64,000 bases of DNA from Camelus bactrianus (taxonomy: Eukaryota > Chordata > Mammalia > Artiodactyla > Camelidae), in the NCBI RefSeq assembly GCF_048773025.1, contig NC_133566.1:12247001-12311000 (forward strand), written 5' to 3'. Position numbers and translations under genes: made by a program. The first letter of the stretch is position 1. Every line of letters begins with the position of its first letter. Below are positions 1 to 12,700 of the stretch, piece after piece. The notes under the pieces were generated by a model. The model was not told where the DNA came from, ran no database searches, and saw nothing but the letters and a program-made list of their open reading frames with translations.

Positions 1-511
1 CCAGTAGTGAACAGCAGGATTACTGATTTGGTCCGCCTACCAAGTGAAGAGCCTCCTTTGGGGCAATAACAATACTACAGAAAAATCTTAATTACTACCC
101 CTTGATACCTTAGGATCCTCATTCATAAATACATAAGCAGTAACTGTCTTGAGTAATGAGTTGTATTTCAAACCCACCTGCCACAGGGATTTTAGTGGGA
201 ATAGAAAATATTACTAATATTCAGGTAATAATTTGTTTAAAACAAAGTTATATTTAAATTAGTTGTACATTTTGAAAGCATAATCAATTTCCAGTTGAAT
301 TTTATCATTCGTATTTTTGAAGTCCAACAAAAATTCATAAAATAGCTCACTGGAAGCATAATCAAAATATGACCACAAAGTCCAAGATTTGTGATCATGG
401 TAAAGCCACAGATAAGTCATTAAGTCACATTGAGAACATGCTGGGTCTCCTTTACTGGCAGAGGGGGAGGAGCCATTCGAGCTTGGTGTTTTGCATATTT
501 TCTCTTACAAA

Positions 512-1034
512 TGTCATGGTTTTGAGGTGGCAAGCCCCATAAAAGGACCGGCAGAACCCCCAAGCAGGGCAACTACTCTCCTGCCGGCACCATCTCGTTC
601 CCTGGCCCAGAGGCTCTATCTCACTTTTTGCCTCTGAAATGGCTTACTTACCCCTAAAATTCTATTGGTTCCCTGAGCTCACTTCTGAATGGTTATTTCC
701 TTCACTCCTGATTGGTTATTACTCTTACTTCTGATTGGTCCACTTCCCTAACTTCTGATTGGTCCATTTGTAGTACTTCATTTGCATGGAGGTCACTCCT
801 GATTGGTCTATTTCTACAAAGCTTGTTCCTGGTTGGTCAACTTCTGTTATACTTTATTTGCATATGATGTTGCAAAGTGTAAAACTGGCAGCCTATAAAG
901 GCCTGTGTAAACCTACAGATGGGGTCCAGAACTTGGAGTGTTAACTCTTCTGGGCCTGCTGGCATAATAAACCTGAGTTCTCCAACTCTCCAAGTGCTGC
1001 TTGGTCTCTTGCCCGGATCCTGGTTGCTGTCACA
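512..1034 (+). mobile_element. ERV1-class (gammaretrovirus-like) solo LTR
   Basis: A fossil LTR, seen without internal proviral sequence. The U3 holds a run of about seven inverted CCAAT boxes (core tgattggt) between about 665 and 840. A TATA box (ctataaa) lies near 893-899, followed by an R/U5 with a polyadenylation signal AATAAA at 966-971 and a short U5 ending in a TG..CA-type terminus. The tandem CCAAT-rich U3 and this layout are typical of class I (gammaretrovirus-like) LTRs. The exact ends, 512 and 1034, are estimates; no convincing target duplication was found. The well-kept signals suggest an age of tens of millions of years rather than an early eutherian one. Confidence 0.65.
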
Positions 1035-2319
1035 ACTGAGCTGTAACACATTTTTCTGCAACATTTTCAAGTTGGAAAGCATTTTTTGAAACAAAGGTCA
1101 CATAAAAATTAGTTACAAATGGCCCCTCATGATACAGATGACACTGGGGTTCATTAGGATTATTTGATTTGAGCTCAATATTTATACAAGACTTCGGATA
1201 ATATCTGCAAATTAAGTTATGTGTAGGGTTGTTGCTTTGATACATATATTTTAAAAGCATGGAACACTGATGTATCAAATGGAAACACTTAAAAAAATCC
1301 ATAATACATGCAAACCAGTTTTGACATGTATTAACGCTTAATATGCTAGGAATCTTAAAAATTACAAGGTTTGAGGCCTTTCTCAACTCCCAAGAAGCCC
1401 TACGCGTCATGCCAAAGGAGGAGGCATGGGCATTCGTGCAGGCTGAATCTAACCTCACAGGACCATCCGGAGTCAAAGTGTATACATATTTTTTTCTAAA
1501 CATTAAATAATGGGGAAAGGAAAATATGCCAATTCTACATTTTCTAAAGAGTAATACTTGTCACTATTTTGTCATATACTTTCAAATTAGTATATATTAC
1601 TTGTATATATTACATATTTCGTTCATTAAAAATTAATTTTTCTGAGAAAATAAACTAGAAGTTCTTAAAAATAATTTAACTTGTATTTTTGTAATAGTTC
1701 ATTCTTCTTTAAATTCACATGCATTGCTTTCTCTTATAATTAAGCTATGCTCACTTTTACATATCACAGTTCAGAAGTTGTAGAACTACTAACGCATAAT
1801 AGCCCATCATAAACCCTCTTGGATGATCTCCATCCTTCATTTTCTCGGACCCACTTCCCACTGACTTTCCTCCAGTTCTCTGAGACAGCCTGAATAACTT
1901 ACACAGTGATAGTCTCATGAATATGTACTGTCATCACGTTTACCTGATTTCCAGACTTTCATTGCTGCCCTCACCTCATCACACTCACTCCCAAATACAT
2001 GAACTGCCTCTTCCCTTTCATTTCCTGGCCTCATGTTTTTAATCTAGTCAGCCAATCTATAAATGTCTGTCATCTACTGGATCTTTCAAATATTTATTAT
2101 TTCTTAGATTGGCATTATAATTTTAGGCATTAAACATCCTGTATATTCAATACTCTGCACTCCCATGAGAAACAATTATTAATAGAGGATGACCATGGGG
2201 GTTGCCCACCTCTACAAGTAATTAGGGGTTTAATCTGAAAAGCAGAGTTTCATATAACACCAAGAAAGCGTCTACTCACAGCAACTGAGTTTCAGGAAGT
2301 ACTCAGTGGTTGAAAGGCA

Positions 2320-2545
2320 CCAGCCTGGAATCTGTCTGCCCTGTTTCTAGGTTTACTGTCTAGAAAGCTCTGCACTTTCTTAGCTGAGGAACCTTGAGTG
2401 AGTCTCTTACGTCTCTGTCTCCGTTCCTTCATTTATAAAACAGAGACAGCACAAGTGCCCATCACAGACAGCAGAACTAACGGAGGTAAAGTGCTTAGCA
2501 TGCTGCCTGGAACAGGGCAAGCACATAACAACCACTGGCTACTTA
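2320..2545 (+). repeat. MIR SINE
   Basis: It follows the MIR consensus: a degraded 'ccttgagtgagtctcttacg' block, 'ttcatttataaaacagagac', then 'gtaaagtgcttagcatgctgcc' and a tail like 'cacataacaacc'. It is old and heavily diverged. Confidence 0.7.
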
Positions 2546-5500
2546 AATTATTAAGCTTTGGTAGCAGCTCTTGCTTGTGGATGGCAAATATTATTCTCTG
2601 AAGTCTTCTAAACTGTCAGAGCTTCTCAGGTAACTGGGCTGTTTCAGGACTGGCCCAGAGGCAAGAGAATACACTTGTCACAGGGACTCGCAGCTCTGAG
2701 ATTCCGGGAGAGAAGTGAGGGCCAATGCCTCACATGTGTCTGCCCGTGTCCCGCTGGGATTCTCCACCAGGTGGCACCCGTCCCGTCACAGTCCATCTGG
2801 GACGTTGTGGAAAGGACATCAGGCGACTTCAGACCGGGGCTTACGGTCCGGTCAAGCAAGCCTCCTGCCCTCCCCAACAGCCCTCAGTTATGGGAAGTAA
2901 AAGTTCTTTCTATGTTGATCTGATCACTGAGGTGAATCTATACCCAACGTGCCTGTCTCTCCTACACAAGCAAGTATAAAGGGGAAAAACGGCCTCAGAA
3001 AATGCATAACATAATTTAGTAAAGAGACCGATGTGCCTTACCCTACTCACTAATAGCTGTTTTTCAGCGAAACGGCTGTTTAGGGGAAGAGAGGGGAATA
3101 AAAAAAAATATTTGCAAAGAAATTAAACCCCTTCCAGCACTGAGCAAACAGTAGATGTTAATGATACACCTACTCTGGAAAAGAAGCAAGCAGATGGAAA
3201 CACACTCTGCCCTTCCGCGTGGCAAAATGAATGCCAGACCAGAGATCCTACTCACAGGCCAGAAAGAGTCGTGTCACCCAACACAGCTGAAGACTCCCCT
3301 GCGGGGTCGAGATGCATCATCCCCACAATAATATGTCGTGTGAGTGGAGGCATTCGTTTGCCAGGCCCATTGCTCTAGTTCTAAGAAAAACGGCTCAGAT
3401 ACAATTTTCAAGGGGGTGGCGGGAGCATTTATTCAAGTTTTAAGTTTGAGTTTTTTCAGAAAAGTCCCACCAAAGCGATGACTGAGTAGGCCTCTCACCT
3501 CCAAGATCTGTCTGGGTGGGAGCAGAGCCCAGACGATCCACATGGTATCCAGCCAGGACGCGCGGGGAGCCCAGGCTGGGCTGGAGGCTGGGACATGACG
3601 GCCCCCGCAGAGAATCGCCCTGTCTCCTCCCTCCTCCTCCACTGCCCTCCCTCCCGTGCCCTCATCTGCCCCAGATGCCAGAGACGCACCACACTGGGTG
3701 TGACGTGCCCCACCGGGAATTCTCCTCTGGGGACCTGTCTCCTCACTGTGGTGCCATCTCCGGCAGGCCTCACTGCACTGCACTTGGCTTCACTGCACAT
3801 CTCAGATATCATGATTTTCAGTGAATCAAAAGTTTGTGGCTGCCCTGCTTCGAGCAAGTCTGCTGGCACCATTTTTCCAACAGCATTTGCTCACTTTGTG
3901 TCTCTGTGTCACACACTTTGTTAATTCTCACAATATTTCAACCTTTTCCATTATTATTGTATTTGTTATGGTGATCTGCAATCAATCATCTTTAATGTTA
4001 CTATTATAAAAAGATTACACCTTGCTGAAGGCTCCAAAGATGATTAGCACTTTTTAGCAATAAAGTATTTTTAAATTAAGGTAAGGACAGTTTTTGGACA
4101 CAACACTATTGTACGTTAATAGGTTCCCGTGTAGCAAGTGGGTCTGGAAGGGAACCTGCAATCTCTCTGAGGTGTGCCTGTGTTTACCAGATCGGTGCTC
4201 CATTCAAAACCAAGTTAGGACAAACCTGATCCTAACAGCCTGTTACACGCATTTCAACTGATAAGCAATACGGGGAAAATAATATACAAATAAACAAAAT
4301 ACTTTCAAAGAAGTATCTCAGAAAGAAAAGTCATAAGACTTTAAAATACTTTTGTAAATAAAAGCTCTTCTCAGCTCCTTCTTGCTTAATATTAACCAAG
4401 GCTGACTTACTCTAGCACTTAAAAAAATGTCAGATCCAGGACATTAAAATTCCACATTGTAATAGTAGCAGCATCCAACACAGTAATTTTCCTAGATAAA
4501 TTCCCAAATATGACAACTGAAGGTGCCAATCAAGTGTGCAAAGTAGGCAGTTTCAAAAATATAAGCGTGACCAGTTCTTCCGTTCCTGCTTAGAAGGCAG
4601 GTCTGTGTACCTAAGCCTTTGCATTGAGCAAAAACGAAATGCAAGCAGCCGTTCTGCATTTCATGAAAATAAGAGACACTAGTTCTGCTGCAGAAGTACA
4701 TCTGGCGGATACATCAGTAGCGCATAGTTTCAGTTAATCCTTTTTTCTTTCAACCGCCCACCTCCAACAAACCAGAGCTCTGAATATAAAGTTGAAGTCC
4801 CAGCCCTGGGTGAAATATCCGGTTCCATGCTGGGCGGTTATGCTTTTGACCCGAAAGCCCACTTCTCGCACGCTAAGGCAGACACAGACACTCTGGGAAG
4901 GCCGCCCACCCAGGCACGCACTCGCTGGACCTCCAGGCCCGTTGTCCTCACACCGAAGCCCCCTTTGCCTCTCCCGGGTCAGTGGCTGTTTACAGCGTAT
5001 GGGCGTGGGGACAGCAGGTGCAAGCGGGGAGATGTGTGGGCCTGCAAGTCTAGCACGCCTGCCTCCAGGCCATCAGCAGTCCCGCCCAATCCCGTCCTGC
5101 TCTCCGTCTTCTGGTTCCTCCACGTGCTCTTCTGCTCCGACTGCTGCCGTGCTTGGCTTTACCTGGAGGAAGACGCAAGGAGCCAGGCACAACCCGCAAC
5201 GCCTCCTGTGTGTTTGGTCTCAGACAAAGGAAACAATGTCTGAAATATGTCCCTCGGCTTCTCTGAGCTATTTTTCCAGGATTAAGACTAAAAACTCTCT
5301 TGTATTAGGCATCCATCACAGTTATCTTATCTCGTGTGGAAATGAGTGTGGCTTATGATGAGCTGCCACAAAATCTACTGGTCTTCTGAAAGGAGGAAGG
5401 AAAACCAACCACAAATCCAACTTCCTTCTCAGTCAGTACAACCCTCTAGATACAAGAATGTTACATTCCTTCATCTTCACTTACTTCCCTTCCTTCCGTT

Positions 5501-7749
5501 TTTAAGAGGGGTCCCTGCCCCTGTATTCTTAGAAAGCACTGTCCCTAGTCCAGAAGGACCAGCGCTGAGCCACAGAATGATGTGCTCAGGCCGTCTGCCC
5601 CACTTGGTAGAGGGTTTACACAGTTCACCCCAGTTCACTCCGCTCTGTCCCTAGTGACCAACAGCAGCTTGTGAAATAGCTGTCTGGGCAAAGAACACCC
5701 TGTGGTCACAGACTGGGGCAGGAGTCAGGCCCCAGCACTGCCTCCATCACGTTCCAAAGGACGACTCACATTGCAAAGGTGTCCTTCCCTTTGGCCAGCA
5801 CATCCTGTGCCTGGAGTGTGGGCTGCTCGGTTCCTCTGTTGTGCAAGATGTCTGTGTGGTCTCACAACGTGAGACTCTAACAAGGCATTAAGCCAAGAAG
5901 CTGTCCAGGCCCCTCTACCCAGGTGAGACTCTGTCCAGCTCTACATTCAGCAGAAAAATGTAATCTCAGTTTGTCATTCTGAAAAGGTGATTTCAACTAT
6001 GGAAGGACAATCTTTCTACCCCGGGATGCTGGTAAACTACTAACTCCCAGCTTTTGTGGCTTATCAGCCAATGTCAGTGTCTCAGCGCATCCAGACCCCA
6101 TCACTAGTCTCGTGCTCCCGAGTCCCATTCAGGCTTGGCGCCTGTCCTGACGTCGCTTCGCCTGGGCATTAGGAATATTCAGCTGTACAATTATTTCCTC
6201 CACGTAATTCAAACATTCTGCAACGTCACGCCTTCCCGCGTCTCTCCCGTCACACCTGACACCGCAGGGTTCGGAGAAGACACGACTGTCCTTTGTCTCT
6301 GAGTTCTCCTAGAGTCCACACTAACAAGTTCACTGAAACCTTAGCAACTGTTCAGGCAGCGGAGGGGTGTGGCGTGAGACTCGCTGAAACAGACTCGGGC
6401 GTCATACGTCCTGACGATGGCCATACACTTGGCCCAGAACTGAACTTCCCTGGGGAACACACGGCCGGCCGGCCTGGGGAGGCGTCTGCCCAAGTGCAGG
6501 GAGTGGCAGCATATGGCCTCCAAGCCTGGCTCTGAGCTGTCGACACAACGAGAGGAAAGCCGTGCCCCACCCCTTGCTCACACGGACAGCTGTGGCACCA
6601 GCGTGCCGGGGCCCTGCGTGGAGTGCCCCGAAATAGTCTCCCTGCTGATGCCAAGAGAGCCTTTTTGCATGTACACGCCCAGCGACGGCCACTTGGAATT
6701 TGGTTCTGCCCTGTCTTAAGGCCATCTGCCCAAATAAAGAAAGAGCATCCAATCTTGTTTGTGGCATTGATGCGGTTACCACAGCGACTGTGGGCCCGGG
6801 CCACACCTGCTCCCACGCACAGAGCGCCAGCACAGGGAGAGAGCGGGGCAGGGAACGGCGGGGCCAGCCCCCGGAAGAAAGAGATCTGGCGGGTACTAGG
6901 CCCTGGAATGAGAGCTCCTCACCTTGAAAATGTAACATCTAACCAAAGAAAGCATTATGAAGTCAATCCAGTTGAACCCAGTAATGACTACACACATAGT
7001 TCCATATTAAATGCAGCACAGAACAGTCTTGGCTGCCCAGAAACCTGGTGTTCGGCACCTATTTCCCTAGTGTTCGTATAGAACAGTATGTACATTTCCG
7101 TCTCCAACTTTGAAAGAATTAGTTGCCTGTCAACGTTATCTGGGGGATTTAATAATAGAAAATTGAAAGATTTAAAAAGGTCTTCTGTCAGTATTGCCCA
7201 GGTTTAAGGATGATTTATTTGCCCCATAACTGCTTTAGAAGATTGTGGAAATTGCTACTAGACAGTAAATTTTAGTTATTCCTGAGGGCATTACTTTTCC
7301 TGCCCAAACTGATAAAAAAAAGTAAACAGTAACTTTTTTTTTTTTTTTTACCTCATCCAACAGAATATGTCTCTATGTTCCTGGGAGATAAACGGTCCTG
7401 CAATAAAGAATTGGGCCATGAAGGAAATGAAGAGCCAGATTTGAGAAGCAGTATCCTCATAAGCACCTGGCTTAGTGGCTCTCAGGATGGGCTCCCAGAA
7501 CTCCGTGGACACTTCTAACCCAGCTGGCTTTCTCATAAGGACCTGAACCAAGAGGGCCTCAGCCCCACCCTCTGCAGAAGAAGACTGAGCAAAAAAGGAA
7601 AATCTGTTGGTCACAGGCATATGGGTACGAATCAGATGCTTCCTCTTCCTACAAAGCCCTCAGCCAAACACAATTCTTTAGATAAACTACCTTTTCTCAA
7701 ACAAATTATAAACTGGAAAAATGACCAACCAATTTTTTTTTTCAAAAAC

Positions 7750-7785
<36 letters not shown>
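7750..7785 (+). repeat. (CA)n microsatellite
   Basis: An uninterrupted run of about 17 CA units followed by a short imperfect end. Confidence 0.95.
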
Positions 7786-7791
<6 letters not shown>

Positions 7792-8169
7792 GTTACCTAA
7801 TAAGACCAAGCCAGGATCACAGCATGTCTGAGTGGTGCCCACAGTGGTGGCGCTAAACTGCTGCCAGCACAGGGTCCCTTTACTGACAGATTTTAGAAGA
7901 TTAAAAACCAAAGAAGAAGAAGAAGAAACAAATATTCACACATTTGAGCAGAGAACTGTTATTTCTGGGAAGACCATGGGAAAATGCACACCTTAACTAG
8001 ACCATTGAATGAAGCAAGGGAAGGATGTAGTTTAGGGGAGAAAAAAAAATATTTGGTAAAGAGGATGCTCAGCTCTAAGGCATATAAGAGACTTGACTCG
8101 GTCGTATGGAATCACGAAGTGAAGAAGAGAGATGATCGGTTATGAGATCTATGTGAAAGAAGCCAGGCT

Positions 8170-8445
8170 TAAAAGGCCGCATGTTGTGTGATTCCATACG
8201 TATCAAATGTCCAGAAGAGCAAACCCACAGAGACAGAAACTAGATCTGTGTTTCTCAGGGACGGAGTGAGGGGAGGAGAGGAGAGAATGAGGTTTCTTTG
8301 TGATGTGATAAAAATATTCTGGAGTCAGATAGTGGTGATCTTTGCTCAACTCTGGAAATGTACCTAAAACACACTGCATTATACATTTTTAAATGGTAAA
8401 TTTTGTGGTATGTGAATTATATCTTAATTATTTTAAATTATTTTT
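8170..8445 (+). mobile_element. L1 3' end (L1M-type LINE), 5'-truncated
   Basis: It matches the familiar L1 3' UTR: 'gattccatacgtatcaaatg', 'gtcagatagtggtgatc', 'aaaacacactgcattataca' and 'ggtatgtgaattatatctt'. It ends in an A/T-rich tail. Several substitutions against the consensus indicate an older, L1MA/L1MB-like copy. Confidence 0.8.
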
Positions 8446-9606
8446 AAAATTATGAGCTCAAGTGGGTAAATCCAGGCCTTTGATAAAGGCCCTGAAAACT
8501 CAGTGAAGAAGAGTTGAAACAAAGGACAAAAGAAAGAAAGAATGGGTCAAACAGGGCCCTTGTTCTTGGTAGTTGTTCTCAAGTGTTGGTTTTGCTTTTT
8601 GTTGTTGTTGTTTTGTAGGGGGAGGGTCTGGAAGTTCTTTGAGCAGAGGATCTAAATCTGATTATTCTTTTTATTCTCTATGCAAAGTTAAGCACCATAT
8701 TGCACACAAATGGTGCCTAAGAGAACTGCGTGTTAGCTGACTGCTGACTGAATGACGCTGGGCAGCAGCGTGCGCTGTGTCTGCAGGGATTATAAAGACA
8801 GGAGAGCCGTCCGCTCGTCCCTGCCCTGCACGGTCACCACACTCTCACGTGAGACCTACCTACCTGGTGTCACAATACAAAATACTCAGGGACAGTTTGG
8901 TCTTAGTCATGCTGAAGTTTGTCTAAATTCCCAGAATTACTATGTTTACAAAACACCTTGTGCTTGTGTTTTCAGGTTAGTGCTCTGGCTTTTACTTCCT
9001 AATTAAGTGAAAAAGTCTCAAAATTCACAAGACTCATCTATTCAATTATTTTCCTATTTGTACTACAACCATTTTAGCAGGAATTCGAAAGACTACCCAG
9101 AAAGCTGACTAAAATAAATGCAGGTTTTACAAAGAAGAGGTGTTTAGATAATGCACATGAACCTCAATTAAGAAAATGGAATGACAGTGTTATAGAAAAA
9201 GATGCTTTTTCCCAATAATAACTAAATCATGAGGGTCTGTAATATCGTAAGGGGGCTACCTTTTTAAGAGTATGCAAAAAGCTTCACCTATGTCCAGATA
9301 TTCCAGAGGGACATGTTATAACCCCCATTTTACAGGTGGAAAATTAATAGGATAAGAGAGATTAAAAGACTCTCAGAGCAGAGCTTTCCAGTCCAGTGCC
9401 TTCGTTCATCTAACAGGGATACAAGGAGCAAGTGGGAGACAGAAGGTCCCTGGAAACGTGTGGCATAGTTAGCATGGAGGAAACACTGTATGTGAATATT
9501 AACGTCTTGCTGCACTAGAAGCCTCACCGCTGCAACTAGACGCGGAAAATCAGAAGACAAGGAGGAAATCTATGGCTGGAAATCACATGCTTCACACCAG
9601 ACGTAC

Positions 9607-9744
9607 CTGCAGCAATATAGGAGCCTCCCCCGGCTTTATAGAGGAAGTGGCTGGCGAAGGGGGCTGCACAGATGATCAGAAAGCTTGCAGTCACCACGGC
9701 AACTACCCCCAGAAGCATCAGGACCGCCCAGAAGCCACGGTAAA
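9607..9744 (-). CDS. TMEM182: TMEM182 coding exon 4
   Basis: 138 bases. They complete I111, then encode [17 protein letters not shown] through GGGSYIAA plus the first base of Gly157. It contains TM2 and the following cytosolic turn. The acceptor is ctgcag and the donor is GTACGT. The intron upstream is 21.4 kb. The downstream intron runs off the left edge, so it is at least 9.6 kb. Confidence 0.95.
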
Positions 9745-12700
9745 CTGCAGACCCGGGAGAAAAGGAGAAAAGAAAGACACGCTTAGACTGTGAACACAGC
9801 AGACGGTCGCAGTTTCTCTCTCGTCGCTCCCCTGATCTCAGCCCCAGCACTGCTGAGCAGGGGCCCAGGCTGCGGTCCTGAGTTGTCTCTAAAAGGAAGC
9901 CTCAGCAGACAACCTTGGACTCAGTGGTGCTTCTGTCTACATGTGCTCTGTGCTGACACCACGCACAGGCTTAATGTGCTCTGGGTGCTCATTTTTCTAA
10001 CCAGATTACCCATTTTAGAAGTGGGAACACCTAAAGTTCTAGAAAGACTCCTCTTGAGCAAGTTCCCAGAAGGGTCACACACACAGGTGTTCACACCAAA
10101 CGGACAAGGACATAAAAAGGCATTCATAGTCACAAACACTGCCTCTTACTTCCTGCCAAGATGTTGACACCACAGTGATCCCTTAGAAGCTGTTAATAAT
10201 CACCCCACTCTCCTAACAAAAAATCACATTTCTATTTAGATTGTGACTCTATTAGATAACAGTCTTAAGGTAATAAAGATGTCAAGCAAAGCCAAAAAAA
10301 AAAAGTTTTATCAGACTGCGATTTTAAAATCAGATATATTTAAGGCATACCACTTTCTATTAGTACTTGTTCTTAGGAAGTTTTAAAATAAGAAGTTATA
10401 GTGGTCTCTTAGTCAAGGGCCAGCAAGTCTGAATTAATGGATGCAGCTGATAAATAAATTGTGGATTTGGTGATTTATAGTAATCAAATAGGAATTCTAA
10501 TGATCTTTTTTGAGTGGAATAATTACTGATCTATTAAATTCATCATTTCCCAAAGGCTAACACACTAAAATAAATTTCTTCATGCATAAATGAGGGAAGG
10601 CTCGGTGAAACATACTCATCAAATTGCAGTTTTTCATGAAAGTACAGAAACTATAAAAAGCAAAGAATGAATTTTCTCAGTAAGCCCACATGGTAAATAA
10701 AAAATACATACATCAATCAACCGGAATCTTTAAGAGAAAAGAGGACGAGAAGATGGAAAATTGAGGCGAGCAATCCCTGCAGTTAAATGGGAAAGGCTTA
10801 CACTGTCGTGTGAATAACCCAGTTTGAAGGCAGGAGCAGAAAGCAGGCTTCCCCTCCCATGGCAAGGCCGCTCGCGGGCAGAGGCCGCCGGCCTGCCGGC
10901 TCGGAGGGTCCCTGCGGCTGCGCTGAGGCTCCGCTCCGGCACAGGGGCAGAGAGTGAAAGGCTCTGGGCCAAGTGCCTGCTCTCCTGCCTCACAGCGGTC
11001 ACCGTTTTACATCTCCCTCCACTTCACCGACTTCAGCGCCTGTCCCGGCGGCTCTGCAGCGAATGCGGGGGGATGAGCACTAGCAAGGGCTGGTCTGGGA
11101 AAGGAGCCTGTTCCCCTGCCTTCTGACCACCCTCTGGTCATGACCGACGCTGGACAAAATGGCAAACAACCGCCTTGAGGAGCCTGAAAGCGAACAATAG
11201 CCAGTGGACTAAGGAGGAAAGTCAAATCCTAACGAAAGGTCAACTCAGCTACAAGGGGTTTTTCTGGGTTTTTTTCTTTTTTTTTTTCTCATCCAGGATT
11301 TGGCCTGTAGACAAGACAAATTGGGAGCTGTGTAAATGGGTCAAACAGCACACCATCCCTAGTCAAGGCCATCATTCTGGCTAAAGAAGCAAGACAGGGA
11401 CCCTGCAAGCCGGAGTGTGTGGAGACCCCCACGTTTCCATCTTCCTGGTCCTGCTTCATGGCCAGCTGTAAACCTAGGTCTGCACTGCCACCCCTGAGGA
11501 GGCGTGGGCATTTAACATCCCAAAGATGACCCAACCCTTCGGACAGAAGAATCAGAAGAGACCCAGCCATGCAAAGAGCATGGGGATCACCGCTGATGCC
11601 TCCCTCGTCCCCTGCTGCTCTGTACGGATGCCACCGCATGGACCTCTGCACAGCACAGGGGGACAGAACTTTGGAGGAAGCCAGTCTTTCCACTCAAAGA
11701 AACTGGAGAGAGGGGCCCTAGAAGCTGAGGGTGTGGGAGAAATCTAGAGAGGTTTAGAGAAGAGAAGCCCTGTTGCCTTTTCAAACAACAAATTAATATT
11801 CTCCAGTAAAAGGCAGGAGCAACGGATTTGTATTTGAGGGAAGGGGGAACCTGGCTGCCTGGAGTTGTGACCACACAGAAAATAGCTCCCAAGCGAAATT
11901 CCTCATTGCAGTCACCGCATGCTTTATTTTCTGCTTGTGCTTCAACATGCAAAACTGCACAACTTTAAACCTATCTTAAAATTCCTTGGAACTTCCTGTT
12001 TCTTAGCTAACTATGTTACCTAGTTTGCATATGCGGCACACTTTGGTTCCAGAATTGAAATGTTCAGTTGTAATGAAAAAACGTCTCTTGGAATTAGCTA
12101 GTTCTTTCACTGTCTGAAGCAAAACTGAGGCCATCAGAGAATTTTCAACATAAAGTGAATGAAGTGCATGTGTTTTTGGAAAGTCAAATGTGATATGGGG
12201 GCCCTCCACTAACTAACTGTGTGACTCTGACAGACCACAGTTTTCTGATTCGGAAAACACTATCCTTCTTGTGAGTCTATAGTAAGGACTGAGAAAATAC
12301 ATGAAAAGTAGTTGCATGCGGTAAGAACTCAGTGCCTTTACTATTACGATTATTATTACACACTTTGTAGTAAAACGTTCTTGTCAACAATGCAGTTGAC
12401 ACAAAGCGGAGACCTATTAATCTCACGGGTCTAGGGTGGGGACCAGCTTTCAGTTCTAATATACACACTCCAAGTTTTAAAAGATGTTAGTGGTTTATAT
12501 TGTTTAAAACTCCTCGATCTGGAATGTATCTCTGAGAATCCTTAATTTGTTTCCTTGTTCTTAATATGAGCCCACAAAAACTGCAAAGCTTTGTCTCTGA
12601 ATGCTTCGGACAGGTCTAAGTGAGAACAGCTCTAAAAATCCATGCCTACCATTAAATACAATTCAAAGCTCAACTTAAACAATATTGAATTTCCATTAAT

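Larger units (their letters stand above)
1..9606 (-). other. TMEM182 intron 4 (incomplete) and its contents
   Basis: Noncoding intronic DNA between exon 4 and the unseen last exon. Besides the repeats listed separately (ERV1 LTR, MIR, L1 tail, CA microsatellite) it holds GC-richer stretches at about 3.45-3.8, 4.8-5.2 and 6.1-6.9 kb. These contain long chance open frames without recognisable protein features. At 1-510, 1.05-2.3 and 4.0-4.8 kb I see only AT-rich unique-looking sequence. No conserved splice-flanked coding segment was found. Confidence 0.8.

Noticed and set aside
4792-5358. 188-codon plus-strand open frame
   Set aside because: Its composition (Pro/Ser/Arg-rich) reflects local GC content. 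It has no domain, no splice context and no recognisable similarity, and two overlapping frames in the same area are equally open.
6352-6938. Long minus-strand and overlapping plus-strand frames at 6.3-7.1 kb
   Set aside because: Several frames are open at once on both strands, which is typical of GC-rich noncoding DNA. No protein features.
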